Shown one piece after another: positions 33,993 to 43,325 of a stretch of DNA of 64,000 nt. The DNA lies in assembly GCF_009649075.1 (NCBI RefSeq), contig NZ_CP045737.1, positions 2,790,001-2,854,000 on the forward strand, read 5' to 3'. How positions within the stretch are numbered: the stretch's first letter is position 1; each line of letters begins with the position of its first letter. Below the pieces are notes generated by a model. It made no database searches. It worked only from the letters and a program-made list of their open reading frames with translations, and was not told the DNA's origin. The stretch is from Aeromicrobium yanjiei (GTDB lineage Bacteria > Actinomycetota > Actinomycetes > Propionibacteriales > Nocardioidaceae). Made by a program: the position numbers and the translations under genes.

Positions 33993-35416
33993 ACCGCACC
34001 GTCGCGGGTGAGGACCACGCGGGCGGTCCTCATGGCGATGAGCAGGTCGTCGCGCAGCGTCGCGTTGTCCACGTAGTCGATGTCCAGCCGGACGGATTCC
34101 GACCAGCTGAGGTTCGAGCGGCCGCCCACCTGCCAAGCGCCCGTCATGCCCGGCTTGGCGCTCAGGCGACGATGGACCCACTCGTCGTACGCCATCGTCT
34201 CCACCGGCAGGCTCGGTCGCGGCCCCACCAGGGACATCTGCCCCTTGAGGACGTTCACGAGCTGCGGGAGCTCGTCGATCGAGCTGCGCCGCAGGAATCG
34301 CCCGATACGCGTGGCGCGGGGATCTGCCGCCATCTTGAACAGCGGGCCCGCGGCCTCGTTCTCGGCCAGGAGCCCCGCGAGCAGCGACTCGGCGTCGACG
34401 ACCATCGTGCGGAACTTCAACACCTCGAACAGCGCTCCATCGCGGCCGACGCGCGTCTGCCGGAAGAGCGCAGGGCCTGGAGAGTCCCGGCGGACCAGGA
34501 CCGCCACGAGGGCCAGCACCGGCGACAGCAGCACCAGCAGGAGCGCCGCGGCCACCCGGTCGAGCAGACCCTTGCCCCACAGCGCCGGGCCCGATCGACC
34601 GCCCGGCCGCACCGAGAGCATGACCCGGTGGCCGATCACCTGCGGGACGATGCGGCGCGGCAGGATGCCGTCGACCTCTGCTGCCACCGAGAGCTCCACC
34701 GAGGTCTTCTCGAGCGACCAGCTCAGCCGGCGCACGTCGTACGCGGTGAGCAGCGGGCCGGGCGCGACGACGACAGCGTCCACCCCGAGGCCGGCCGCAG
34801 CCGCCACGACGTCGTCGATCGACCCGACCACCGGGACGTCGATGATCTGGTCCGCCCCGTCGCCCACGAACTCCGGAAGGCACACCCCCTCGACCCGGAC
34901 GTCGGGGCACGACGCCCACTGGGTGATGAGCTGCGCGGCGCCGACTCGGCCGCCGACCAGCAGCACCGTGCGCGGGCCACGCGCGGCGCGGGCCAGCCAC
35001 GCACCGGCCAGGAAGGCGACGGACGCGAGCAGCACGATCGCGAGCTCGGCGCGCGCCTGGCCCGGCGTCAGCCACGCGAACGAGGTGGCGGCGAGAAGGG
35101 CTGTGCCCGCGACCAGGCCGAGACGCTTGAGCGGTGCCGCGATGCTGACCGGCCCGAGGGACCGTGACATGACGAGGTCGTACGCCAGGGCCAGCACGAC
35201 GACCGCCGCTGCCGTCCACACGACCGGCCCCCCGGCGCGCGTCAGGACCGCGGCGGCGGCGGTGCCCACGAGGCACGCGGACACGTACGGCTGGACCCGT
35301 GCTCTCGCCCACCGCTCGCCGGACCGTCGCAGGCCCGGGGCGAGCCCCGCCCAGCGTCCACTGACTGTCCTGGCGCGGCCGCCTGTCGACCCCGCGCCGA
35401 GTTCGACTGCCGTCAC
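33989..35416 (-). CDS. Polyprenyl-phosphate sugar-1-phosphate transferase (WbaP/PglC family)
   Basis: This roughly 475-aa protein has about four N-terminal helices, a CoA-binding-like/Rossmann region (TVLLVGGRVGAAQLI) and a C-terminal bacterial sugar transferase domain. That domain shows the catalytic signatures FEVLKFRTMVVDAE, RRSSIDELPQLVNVLKGQMS, LVGPRP and PGMTGAWQVGGRS. It puts the first sugar-1-phosphate on undecaprenyl phosphate and so starts repeat-unit synthesis. GTG 35416 is chosen (GGTGGA four bases upstream); the ORF extends to 35479 without a better ribosome site. It is translationally coupled to the next gene. Confidence 0.9.
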   Translation of the reverse strand: MTAVELGAGSTGGRARTVSGRWAGLAPGLRRSGERWARARVQPYVSACLVGTAAAAVLTRAGGPVVWTAAAVVVLALAYDLVMSRSLGPVSIAAPLKRLGLVAGTALLAATSFAWLTPGQARAELAIVLLASVAFLAGAWLARAARGPRTVLLVGGRVGAAQLITQWASCPDVRVEGVCLPEFVGDGADQIIDVPVVGSIDDVVAAAAGLGVDAVVVAPGPLLTAYDVRRLSWSLEKTSVELSVAAEVDGILPRRIVPQVIGHRVMLSVRPGGRSGPALWGKGLLDRVAAALLLVLLSPVLALVAVLVRRDSPGPALFRQTRVGRDGALFEVLKFRTMVVDAESLLAGLLAENEAAGPLFKMAADPRATRIGRFLRRSSIDELPQLVNVLKGQMSLVGPRPSLPVETMAYDEWVHRRLSAKPGMTGAWQVGGRSNLSWSESVRLDIDYVDNATLRDDLLIAMRTARVVLTRDGAV

Positions 35417-35510
35417 AGATCCACCCCACAGCAAGAGCCCGAATTGATTGCAGGGCCAAGCGTCGCGCGAGGTCGTCAAATATCCGCGAAACCCCGAAGG
35501 GCCGCAAGAA

Positions 35511-36077
35511 TCAGCGGTTGAACGCGCTCTGGGTCTGCTCGAGCCCGACCGTGATCAGGCTCTCGACCGCGTCGGCGGCCTCCTCGACGTACGTCGGGAG
35601 GTCCTTGCGCTCGGTCGAGGAGTAGGGCTTGAGGACGAAGTCGTGCACGTCCTGCCTGCCAGGGGGCCGGCCGATGCCGACGCGGACGCGGTAGAAGTCG
35701 CCGGTGTCCAGCGACTGACGGATCGACTTGAGCCCGTTGTGGCCGTTGTCCCCGCCACCGCGCTTGACCCGCAGCATGCCGAAGTCGATGTCGAGCTCGT
35801 CGTGGATCGCGATCACGTGATCCGCGTCGATGCCGTAGAACTTGGCGAGCGTCGACACCGGGCCGCCGCTCTCGTTCATGTACGACCGCGCGCGGCCGAG
35901 GACGACCCGCTCGCCGGCGAGCCGCCCCTCGACCACGTCAGCGCGGCCGGACTTGTGCTTCTTGAACGATGCACCCATGCGGGCTGCCAGCACGTCGGCC
36001 ACCATGTAGCCGATGTTGTGGCGCGTGGCAGCGTACGTCGGGCCCGGATTGCCGAGCCCGACGACCAGCCAGGTCAC
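35511..36077 (-). CDS. pth: Peptidyl-tRNA hydrolase
   Basis: This 188-aa enzyme has [19 protein letters not shown] with Asn10 and the catalytic His20. The substrate-binding Asp is in [10 protein letters not shown] (Asp93), and [14 protein letters not shown] carries the conserved Asn. It releases peptides from prematurely dropped tRNAs in the cytoplasm. Length is normal. The GTG start overlaps the rplY stop (GTGA), which is the usual actinobacterial rplY-pth arrangement. Confidence 0.97.
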   Translation of the reverse strand: MTWLVVGLGNPGPTYAATRHNIGYMVADVLAARMGASFKKHKSGRADVVEGRLAGERVVLGRARSYMNESGGPVSTLAKFYGIDADHVIAIHDELDIDFGMLRVKRGGGDNGHNGLKSIRQSLDTGDFYRVRVGIGRPPGRQDVHDFVLKPYSSTERKDLPTYVEEAADAVESLITVGLEQTQSAFNR

Positions 36078-36733
36078 TCCGACTCGGCAACAGCCTCAGC
36101 CTCGGCCGGAGCGTCGTCGCTCTCCGACTCGGGAGCGTCGTGCTCGATGCCGGCCTCTGCCTCGGCCTCGGCGAGCTCGGACTCGAGCTGGGCCTCGGTC
36201 GGTGCGGCGGTGACGTTGACGATGAGCAGGTCCTCGTCGACCGCGAGGGACGAGCCCTCGGGCAGCTCGATGTCCTTGGCCAGGATCTGGTCGCCGGCAG
36301 TCATGCCCTCGATCGAGATCTCGAACGACTCGGGGATGTGGGTCGCCTCGGCCTCGATCGCGATCGTCGCGTTCTCCAGGACGACGAGGTTGCCGCTGAC
36401 TGCGTCGCCGACGGGGAGGATGCGGACGTCGACGGTGACCTTCTCGCCCTTGCGGACGATGAGCAGGTCGGCGTGCTCGATGAAGCCCTTCAGCGGGTCA
36501 CGCTGAACCTGCTTGGGGATCGCGAGGTGCTGCTCGGAGCCCAGGTCGATCGTGAGCAGGGCGTTCGCGTTCTTCAGGGCCAGCATGAGCTGGTGACCCG
36601 GGAGGGCGACGTGGACCGGGTCGGCGCCGTGTCCGTAGAGGACTGCGGGCACCTTGTCAGCGCGACGGATGCGGCGGGCGGCGCCCTTGCCGAACTCGGT
36701 GCGGGTTTCGGCTGCGATCTTGATCTCGGCCAC
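36074..36733 (-). CDS. rplY: Ribosomal protein bL25 (Ctc/TL5 form)
   Basis: The 219-aa protein has the N-terminal 5S-rRNA-binding L25 domain ([31 protein letters not shown]) and the TL5 C-terminal beta domain. It ends in an acidic Glu/Ala tail from about residue 185. It binds 5S rRNA in the large subunit; the Ctc form is stress-linked in other Gram-positives. The start is GTG 36733, with AGGAG upstream. Its stop overlaps the pth start. Confidence 0.96.
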   Translation of the reverse strand: MAEIKIAAETRTEFGKGAARRIRRADKVPAVLYGHGADPVHVALPGHQLMLALKNANALLTIDLGSEQHLAIPKQVQRDPLKGFIEHADLLIVRKGEKVTVDVRILPVGDAVSGNLVVLENATIAIEAEATHIPESFEISIEGMTAGDQILAKDIELPEGSSLAVDEDLLIVNVTAAPTEAQLESELAEAEAEAGIEHDAPESESDDAPAEAEAVAESE

Positions 36734-36976
36734 GGGGAACTTCTCCTGATGAGTGCGTCATGGGGTGAAACAATGGTCTGTGGTCACCGGGCAAGGCGCT
36801 CGACACAGCACTCCTGTGGAGCGCCCTGTCGATCACGGTCCGCGAAGGACCCTCGCCGAGGCAACTGGGGCAGTCTATCGCAGCGTCCCGGGACGATGAA
36901 ATCCGTGCTCTCACGGTGTGACCCACTCGTGCGGCCCCCGGCCGCGAAGTGGCCCCGCCGGGACCCGCGGTTGGGA

Positions 36977-36988
36977 TACGCTGCGGCC
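36977..36988 (+). promoter_or_regulatory. Leaderless promoter of the histidine kinase gene
   Basis: TACGCT (36977-36982) lies exactly 6 bp before the ATG, as at seven other genes in this window. Transcription would start at or next to the A of ATG. Confidence 0.5.
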
Positions 36989-38710
36989 ATGAGGGCGTCT
37001 GCACTCCGCCCGCGCGAGCCGCAGCGCACCGCGATCAGCTTCGGAGCCAGCGTGTTCCGCACCCAGGCGCTCCTTGCCGGGGCCTTCGGGGTCGTGGTCT
37101 GCGTGACGCTGGCCCTGTCGGAGCGGCGCTTCGACGACAGCCCCGGCTTCTTCGCCGGCCTGACGATCGTCCTCTGGGCGACGATCGCGGCGGCGATCGT
37201 CCCGTGGCTGCGGCTGCCGGTGCACGCGCAGATCGCCCTCCCCCTGCTCGACATCTTCGCGATCGTGCTGCTCCGCAACGCGTCCCCGGAGAGCGGATTC
37301 GGCATCCTGCTGATCTTCCCGGCGATCTGGCTCGCGATGGCGTTCGGTCGCCTCGGCAGCGTGCTCGGTCCCCTGTTCGCGGGAGTCCTGCTGTGGGGTG
37401 GCGTCGCCCAGGCCCAGCTGGGCGTCGGACCCGCTGCGGGCACGTCGGCCGGCAGCGCTGTCGCGGCCGCGAGCCTCACCGTCACCCTGGCCTTCGTCAG
37501 CGTCATCACCCACCTGACCGCCGAGCGGGTCGAGTCGCAGCGAGTGCTGCTGCGGCGGCAGACCGCGATGCTCGAGAAGGCGCTGCAGCGCGCCCGCCGC
37601 CAGGAGGCGATCCTGCGGGAGGCCTTCGACGCGGTGGAGTTCGCGGTCATCAGCCTCGACCTGGACGGCACCACGCTGACGACGAACCGGGCGACCCGCG
37701 CCCTGCTGTCCCACCTCGGGCTGCCGGACGACACGCCCTGGGAACGCTATCCCCTCTACCGCGCGGACCGGGTCACCCCCGTTCCTGCGCAGGAGATGCC
37801 CCACCTCCGGGTCATGCGGGGCGAGACCGTCGACAGCGAGACGTACGTCATCGGGCACCGCACCGGGACCCGCTTCACGATCCACGTCACCGCCCGCATG
37901 CTGCGCGACGAGAGTGGCGAGGTCGACCGCGTCGTGCTGGTGCTGCGCGACGTCTCGGCCGAGGTCCGGGCCATCGCGGACCGCGACGACCTGGTCACCT
38001 CGATGTCGCACGAGCTGCGCACCCCGCTGAGCTCGGTGCTCGGCTACGTCGACCTGGCGCTCGAGGTCGACGGGCTCCCGGACGAGGCCCGCTCGATGCT
38101 CGACATCGCTCTCGTCAACACGCAGCGGCTCAACTCGCTGGTCAACGACCTGCTCTCCGCCCGCTCCAGGAGCCCCGAGAACGCGATCACCGTGAGCCTC
38201 CAGGACTGCGACATCACCGCGATCGTGGTGGAGTCGATCGACGCGCAGCGGATCATCGCGAGCGAGCGGCTGATCCCGGTGAACCTCGTGACCGACGGCG
38301 GGACCGTCCGGGCGCCCGCGGATGCGTTCCGGCTTCGCCAGGTCGTGGACAACCTGCTGTCCAACGCGATCAAGTACAACGACATCGGCGGCCGGGTCAC
38401 GGTGGCCGTCCACGACGTGGTGCGCGACGACGGGTCCGAGGCCGTCGAGATCCGGGTCAGCGACACCGGGCGCGGCATGACGCTGGACGAGCAGAAGGGA
38501 CTGTTCGAGCGGTTCTACCGCGCCGAGTCGGTCCGCGGCTCCACGACCCACGGCACGGGCCTCGGTCTGGCGATCTCTCGCGAGATCGTCGTGATGCACG
38601 GAGGGGCGATCGAGGTCGCGAGCGAGCCTGACCGCGGCACCGAGGTCGTCGTGACGCTGCCGAATCGGCCCGCCGCGCACCCATCTGCTGTCCGTACGAA
38701 GGAAGCCTGA
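36989..38710 (+). CDS. Membrane sensor histidine kinase with PAS domain
   Basis: The protein has 573 aa. About five to six N-terminal helices (about 25-175) are followed by a coiled linker and a PAS domain (about 205-320, FDAVEFAVISLDLDGTTL). The HisKA box is DDLVTSMSHELRTPLSS with phospho-acceptor His341, and the HATPase domain has LLSNAIKYND, VSDTGRGM and GTGLGLAIS. The signal is unknown. The likely partner is the OmpR-type regulator at 42263-43258, 3.5 kb downstream. The GGDEF-like gene follows after 1 bp. ATG 36989 fits a leaderless promoter; the ORF upstream of it is not supported. Confidence 0.9.
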   Translation: MRASALRPREPQRTAISFGASVFRTQALLAGAFGVVVCVTLALSERRFDDSPGFFAGLTIVLWATIAAAIVPWLRLPVHAQIALPLLDIFAIVLLRNASPESGFGILLIFPAIWLAMAFGRLGSVLGPLFAGVLLWGGVAQAQLGVGPAAGTSAGSAVAAASLTVTLAFVSVITHLTAERVESQRVLLRRQTAMLEKALQRARRQEAILREAFDAVEFAVISLDLDGTTLTTNRATRALLSHLGLPDDTPWERYPLYRADRVTPVPAQEMPHLRVMRGETVDSETYVIGHRTGTRFTIHVTARMLRDESGEVDRVVLVLRDVSAEVRAIADRDDLVTSMSHELRTPLSSVLGYVDLALEVDGLPDEARSMLDIALVNTQRLNSLVNDLLSARSRSPENAITVSLQDCDITAIVVESIDAQRIIASERLIPVNLVTDGGTVRAPADAFRLRQVVDNLLSNAIKYNDIGGRVTVAVHDVVRDDGSEAVEIRVSDTGRGMTLDEQKGLFERFYRAESVRGSTTHGTGLGLAISREIVVMHGGAIEVASEPDRGTEVVVTLPNRPAAHPSAVRTKEA

Positions 38711-38711
38711 C

Positions 38712-39842
38712 ATGGACCTGGACATCGACCTCACCACGCTGCTCGTGGCGTGCGCCCTCGCGCTCGCCACCGTGACCACGGTGTTCACAATCACCGCGGC
38801 GCTCCGGCACAACGACGAGTCCAACCGCACGTGGGTCGGGGCATTCGCAGCGGCCCTGTGTGCCACTGGGCTCACCGCGATCTACGGGCTCGACCGCTCG
38901 ACCCCGGCGGCGGTCGTCGCGACGATCGACGCCTCCTGGGTCTTTGCGACGGGTGCCCTCTGGGCCGGCTGCCGTCTCCTGGACGGTCGACGGCGCTCGC
39001 TGATCCTGGTGGTCCTGCTGGTCGGCCTCGCAGCGGCCGCGCCCGCGTCGCTCGGCGGCCCGGACCCCGATCTCGACGTGGTCTCGATCGTGCGGCTCGG
39101 GCTCTCGGGGTTCTTCGCGTGGCTCGCCGCGACCGAGCTGATGCGTGGGCCGATGCGGCTCAACCTCAACGCCCGCATCCTGCAGACCACGCTGCTCGTC
39201 GTGGGGGGCTGGTTCATTGCCGCCGCGGCACTCTTCGCAGCGGGCGAGGACGGCGGGCGACCGGGCCAGGCGAGCACGATCCTGCCCTTCACGGCGATCT
39301 TCGTGGTGGCCGCGATCTGCCTGTCGGCGCTGCGAGTCGAGCGCTCGGGCAACTGGTGGTCGGTCAGCGTCGAGTCACGCCGGCAGTCCGATCTGCCGGT
39401 GCTGGCCGCGGAGTCCTTCCGCGAGGACGCCCGGGACCGGGTCGAGAGAGCCGCACTCACCGGCGGGCAGGTCGGCCTCGTCCTGGCCGAGATCAGCGAT
39501 CTCGACGAGCTCAACTCCGCATTCGGCCGTGATGCCGGCGACCGGGCGCTGATCCACTTCACGCAGGTGCTGCGCTCCCACGTCCCCGCCTCGGCGCTGA
39601 TCGGCTACCTCGGTGCCGGCCGGTTCGCGGTCCTCGTCGACTCCGCGATGTCCGGCGCCACGGCGCTGGTCGTGTCCGCGGTGCGCACCGGCCTGGTCGA
39701 GGAGTCGCTCGGCGAGCGCCTCGAGATCCGTACCGGCGCCCGCTTCGGCACGAGCGGCGGCATCCAGGTCGCCCCCACGTTCGAGGGCCTGCTCGCCGAT
39801 GCGACAGCCGACCTGGACCGGGTGCGCGTCCTCGACGGCTGA
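38712..39842 (+). CDS. Membrane protein with degenerate GGDEF-like domain
   Basis: The 376-aa protein has about six to seven N-terminal helices (about 8-215) and a C-terminal domain with diguanylate-cyclase-like strands (GLVLAEISDLDELNSAFGRDAGDRALIHFTQVL). The position of GG[DE]EF reads LGAGRF, so cyclase catalysis is not expected. It could bind nucleotide or partner proteins. It is probably cotranscribed with the histidine kinase, beginning 1 bp after its stop, and precedes the processive glycosyltransferase. In many bacteria c-di-GMP controls such transferases, so a signalling role is plausible but unproven. Confidence 0.75.
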   Translation: MDLDIDLTTLLVACALALATVTTVFTITAALRHNDESNRTWVGAFAAALCATGLTAIYGLDRSTPAAVVATIDASWVFATGALWAGCRLLDGRRRSLILVVLLVGLAAAAPASLGGPDPDLDVVSIVRLGLSGFFAWLAATELMRGPMRLNLNARILQTTLLVVGGWFIAAAALFAAGEDGGRPGQASTILPFTAIFVVAAICLSALRVERSGNWWSVSVESRRQSDLPVLAAESFREDARDRVERAALTGGQVGLVLAEISDLDELNSAFGRDAGDRALIHFTQVLRSHVPASALIGYLGAGRFAVLVDSAMSGATALVVSAVRTGLVEESLGERLEIRTGARFGTSGGIQVAPTFEGLLADATADLDRVRVLDG

Positions 39843-39863
39843 GCCGGGTGCGCGAGAACTGCG

Positions 39864-39908
39864 CAAATCCTGAGCAGACCTTGTGCCAACGCTGACCCAA
39901 GCCTGACC
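39864..39908. promoter_or_regulatory. 11-bp-phased direct repeats upstream of the processive glycosyltransferase gene
   Basis: CAACGCTGACC (39887) and CAAGCCTGACC (39898) are adjacent and match at nine of eleven bases. CAAATCCTGAG (39864) and a weaker CAGACCTTGTG (39875) continue the pattern upstream. OmpR/PhoB-type regulators bind such arrays. The response regulator encoded at 42263-43258 is the obvious candidate. Confidence 0.45.
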
Positions 39909-39976
39909 TCGGCCCGCGACGATGGCGGGGAGGGACCCGCGCACGGGTCCGCGGCCGCAGGGAGCAGGAGCAGCAC

Positions 39977-41428
39977 GTGAACGATGATGGCATCGGCTAC
40001 GCCGACCACGCACCGACGTTCGATCCGGTGATGGACCACTACGCGCAGCAGTTCATGGCCGAGATCGAGTCCCTGCCGACCTTCAAGTCGACCGTCGGAT
40101 GCGTGATCCCCGCGTACAACGAGGAGGACGCCATCGCCGGCGTGCTCGACTCGCTGCTCGCCCAGACCCTCCTGCCCGACGCGATCCACGTGATCGTCAA
40201 CAACACCTCCGACGCGACGGTCGAGATCGCCAGCCACTACGCAGGCCTGCACACGCGCGGCGAGGGTCGCGACGAGCAGATGACCGAGATCTTCGTCCAC
40301 GACATCGGCGAGAACCCCGACAAGAAGGTCGGCGCGCTCAACTACGGCTACACACTGGTCGAGGGCATGGACTACCTCCTGGGCGTGGACGGTGACACGA
40401 CCGCCGACCCCCGGGCGGTCGAGTACCTCGTGCAGGAGATCCAGGACGATGAGCGCATCGGCGGCATCTCCGCGATCTACAGCATCGACGACAGCGGGCT
40501 AGACACCCTGACGAGCAAGTTCCTCATCGCCGGGCAGCGCGCCCAGTTCGCCGCGTTCAACATGCAGAACCTCCTGCGCGGCCGCAACATGGCGGTGCTC
40601 GGCGGCCAGTTCTCGATCTTCTCGACCGAGGCCCTGCGCCGGGTCGTGGCCCAGACCCACCAGCGCTACCCGTGGGTCCGCGACAGCGAGATCGAGGACT
40701 CCCTGCTCTCGCTGCAGATCAAGAGTGCGGGCTACCTGACCAAGATCAGTGCCCGGGCGCGTGCCAACGTCGGTGGCATGACCACCCTGCGGTCGCTGGA
40801 CGCCCAGCAGGTCAAGTGGAACACCGGGGCGATCGACCTGATGTGGCCCGGCCAGCGCGGTGACACGAAGGGGCAGCCGTTCCACCCCAACCTGCGCCTG
40901 CGCTGGTTCGAGAACATCTCGATGGCGACCAACGGCTTCACCCGCATGATCTTCGGCTTCCTGCTCATCAGCTCGCTGCTGCTGCACGCGTACGTCTTCG
41001 CCGCCCTGTGGCTGGTGCCGACGCTCATGGCAGCGTTGCTGAACGCCCGCATCGCCCACGCGATGCACAACCGCAACCGGCGCGACTACCTGTTCGCCCT
41101 GCTGGTGCTGCCTGCCGAGATCTACATGTGGGTGCGCCTGGGCCACTTCGCCCGGTCGTGGGCCAAGTTCGCCTCGAGCTCGCAGACCGACAACTGGGCG
41201 CTGCAGGCCAAGGCCGAGAGCGGCGGAGGCGGCCCCGCCCACCTCGCGCCCGTGGCGATCGTCGTGGTCCTTCTCGTCGCCGCCGTCGCCATCTGGTCGC
41301 AGTTCACGACCGCGGTCCGCTCGGACATCCTGCTCGCGGGCTGGACCGTCCTGGGCGTCGTCACGATCCTGCAGACCGCGTGGATGGCACTCAAGCTGCT
41401 GAAGCGTTACAAGGGGTTCACGGCATGA
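39977..41428 (+). CDS. Processive family-2 glycosyltransferase (cellulose-synthase-like)
   Basis: This 483-aa GT2 enzyme has VGCVIPAYNEEDAIAGVLDSL, the nucleotide-sugar DxD motif VD138GD140T, and the later Asp of VRDSEIEDSLLSLQIKSAG. It has a QxxRW-type box reading QQVKW (277-281). At least four C-terminal membrane helices (about 315-350, 360-390, 415-435, 450-475) complete the pattern of processive beta-glycan synthases. The GH6 endoglucanase nearby suggests a beta-1,4-glucan, as in the actinobacterial cslA-cslZ pair, although the usual glxA oxidase gene is absent. The downstream lipoprotein gene is coupled (ATGA). Product identity is inferred. Confidence 0.87.
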   Translation: MNDDGIGYADHAPTFDPVMDHYAQQFMAEIESLPTFKSTVGCVIPAYNEEDAIAGVLDSLLAQTLLPDAIHVIVNNTSDATVEIASHYAGLHTRGEGRDEQMTEIFVHDIGENPDKKVGALNYGYTLVEGMDYLLGVDGDTTADPRAVEYLVQEIQDDERIGGISAIYSIDDSGLDTLTSKFLIAGQRAQFAAFNMQNLLRGRNMAVLGGQFSIFSTEALRRVVAQTHQRYPWVRDSEIEDSLLSLQIKSAGYLTKISARARANVGGMTTLRSLDAQQVKWNTGAIDLMWPGQRGDTKGQPFHPNLRLRWFENISMATNGFTRMIFGFLLISSLLLHAYVFAALWLVPTLMAALLNARIAHAMHNRNRRDYLFALLVLPAEIYMWVRLGHFARSWAKFASSSQTDNWALQAKAESGGGGPAHLAPVAIVVVLLVAAVAIWSQFTTAVRSDILLAGWTVLGVVTILQTAWMALKLLKRYKGFTA

Positions 41429-42189
41429 CCTCCTCCCCCACCGTCCGACCCGTTCCCCCTGCCACCAGGAGCCTTCCCGTGCACACTTCCCTCCGCCGCC
41501 GTGCGGCCGCCGCGATCGCGCTGACCGCGACGCTCCTCCTCAGCGGCTGCGGCCTCAGCGACTTCGCCGCCCAGGACCCCGAGCCGGTCGCGACGAAGCC
41601 CACCGCCTCCCCCACCCCGGCGTTCGACTCACAGTTCACCCGCGACGGCACGTTCCAGTCGCACGTCGACATCGACGGCATGGACTTCGTCTACACGCTG
41701 TGGCCGACCAAGTCGACGCCGCGGACGAACCTCTGGTTCCCCAAGGGCAACAAGTACTTCTCGTTCACCCTCCAGGCATACGACCTCGACCAAGACCTGC
41801 GCGACAAGTTCTCGACCAAGCGCAAGGTGTGGCTGGACCGGATCCGGGTCGAGTCCGAGACCACGACGAAGTCCGGTGCGGTCGAGCGGCCGTACGATCT
41901 CGATGCCACGGCCTCGCGGATCACCTTCGACCCTGAGCCCGTCACGACCAAGCGCGGCATGCTCATCACCTCACCCAAGGGAGCGTTCGAGCTGCGCAAC
42001 CAGAAGATCGGGACGCTCGCGATGGACACCAGCGGGCTCAACCTGATCTTCCGCGCGACGGTCCACATCCAGCGCTCCGCAGGCTCCAAGACGTACTACA
42101 AGGAGACGATCCGCCAGCGCGTGCCGATCGCGATCTTCGCCTCCGACCAGGAGACCGTGGCCGCCAAGATCCCGATCGACGCCAACTGA
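41425..42189 (+). CDS. Putative lipoprotein of the glucan locus
   Basis: The 254-aa protein has a signal peptide and lipobox LLLSGC, with the Cys near residue 42. A Pro/Thr linker and a beta-rich extracellular domain (about 70-254) follow. There is no recognisable family motif. It is coupled to the glycosyltransferase by ATGA, so it probably serves the same export or synthesis complex outside the membrane. A GTG about 18 codons in (near 41479) would shorten the pre-signal tail and is an alternative start. The gene ends at a strong terminator. Confidence 0.78.
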   Translation: MTSSPTVRPVPPATRSLPVHTSLRRRAAAAIALTATLLLSGCGLSDFAAQDPEPVATKPTASPTPAFDSQFTRDGTFQSHVDIDGMDFVYTLWPTKSTPRTNLWFPKGNKYFSFTLQAYDLDQDLRDKFSTKRKVWLDRIRVESETTTKSGAVERPYDLDATASRITFDPEPVTTKRGMLITSPKGAFELRNQKIGTLAMDTSGLNLIFRATVHIQRSAGSKTYYKETIRQRVPIAIFASDQETVAAKIPIDAN

Positions 42190-42205
42190 TCGGCACCAGC
42201 ACACG

Positions 42206-42241
42206 ACGAAGGGCCCCCGCCTCGTGGCGGGGGCCCTTCGT
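42206..42241. terminator. Strong bidirectional terminator
   Basis: A perfect 16-bp stem (42206-42221 with 42226-42241) closes a TCGT loop between two convergent genes, the lipoprotein and the response regulator. There is no T-tract, which is common in actinobacteria. It can serve both strands. Confidence 0.85.
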
Positions 42242-42262
42242 GGTCGTGCAGGTGAGGCGTGC

Positions 42263-43258
42263 TCAGACGGGATCGCGGTCGGAGGCCAGTCGGTAGCCCA
42301 CGCCCCGGACCGTCTCGATGAATCGCGGCGTCGAGGACGAGTCGCCGATCTTGCGACGCAGGTTGGCCAGGTGGACCTCGACCGCACGCTTGTCGGCGTC
42401 GTTGACGTAGTAGGTCGTCACGTAGCTCTCGCCGCGCAGCATCAGCACGAGGTCGGCCTTGCTGCGGACCCGGCGTCCCGTGCTCAGCAGGGCAGCCAAC
42501 AGGTCGAACTCGCTGCGGGTCAGGTCGACGCTTCGTCCGTCGACCTCGGTCATGCGGGTGCTGGTGTTGAGCCGCAGTCCGCGGTGCTCGAGCCAGCCGT
42601 CGCTCGACGGGACAGGAGCCTCGGCCGACAGAGCATGGCCGGAGATCCGCACCGGCGCCGCGTGGGCGACCGCAGCGGCCGGGGGCAGCTGCACCTGTGC
42701 GGCCTGCTGCATCTGGGCGGCCTGCTGGACCTGCACGGCCGGCTGGACCTGCGGCAGGGGCGCGGGAGGCGCCGCGGAGAAGACGGGCTCGGGTGCCGAC
42801 GCGGGGACGAACGGCTCGGAGGCGGCGGGCACGCGGATGCGGTCGGCCTGGACCGGCGCCTCGGCGGGGCTGGTGACGCCCGCGCGCTCGCGCGGGCGGC
42901 GCATCATCGTCTCGATGCGGGCGCGGAGCTCACGAGGACGGAAGGGCTTGAGCAGGTAGTCGTCGGCTCCCGAGTCGAGCCCCTGGACGATGTCGATCTC
43001 GTCGGACAGCGCCGTCAGCATGACGAGGTAGGTGTTGCTGAACTCGCGGATGCGCTTCGCCGCGGCGAAGCCGTCCATGCCGGGCATCGACACGTCGAGC
43101 GTCGTCAGCACGGGGTCGTGCAGGCGCACGGCCTCGATGCCGTCGGCTCCGTTGGTCGTCATGATCGTCTGGAAGCCGCTCTGGGTCAGCACGGTCTTCA
43201 ACAGGTGCCGGACGTCAGCGTCATCCTCGATGATCACCGCGATTTTTTCTGCGTTCAT
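42263..43258 (-). CDS. OmpR-family response regulator with long Gln/Ala/Pro linker
   Basis: The protein has 331 aa. The receiver domain (1-120) has acidic residues E11-D12-D13, phospho-acceptor Asp55 (LTTLDVSMPGMDG) and the KPF motif. The C-terminal winged helix (about 230-325) has LTRSEFDLLAALLSTGRRV, VHLANLRRKIGD and RFIETVRGVGYRL. Between them is a roughly 105-residue linker with repeats of VQ/AQ (QVQPAVQVQQAAQMQQAAQ), much longer than the usual 10-20 residues. It is likely paired with the histidine kinase at 36989. The ATG at 43258 lies 6 bp after TAGGAT, so the mRNA is probably leaderless. Confidence 0.92.
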   Translation of the reverse strand: MNAEKIAVIIEDDADVRHLLKTVLTQSGFQTIMTTNGADGIEAVRLHDPVLTTLDVSMPGMDGFAAAKRIREFSNTYLVMLTALSDEIDIVQGLDSGADDYLLKPFRPRELRARIETMMRRPRERAGVTSPAEAPVQADRIRVPAASEPFVPASAPEPVFSAAPPAPLPQVQPAVQVQQAAQMQQAAQVQLPPAAAVAHAAPVRISGHALSAEAPVPSSDGWLEHRGLRLNTSTRMTEVDGRSVDLTRSEFDLLAALLSTGRRVRSKADLVLMLRGESYVTTYYVNDADKRAVEVHLANLRRKIGDSSSTPRFIETVRGVGYRLASDRDPV

Positions 43259-43270
43259 GCAGCGATCCTA
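43259..43270 (-). promoter_or_regulatory. Leaderless promoter of the response regulator gene
   Basis: Minus-strand TAGGAT (43270-43265) is followed by 6 nt and the ATG at 43258. Confidence 0.55.
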
Positions 43271-43325
43271 GGGTGAACAGATCTTGTCCGTAGCGAAAAA
43301 CAAACTGAGGGACGGGAGGCGAATG

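Noticed and set aside
38712..39842. Active diguanylate cyclase
   Set aside because: The GG[DE]EF motif is replaced by LGAGRF.
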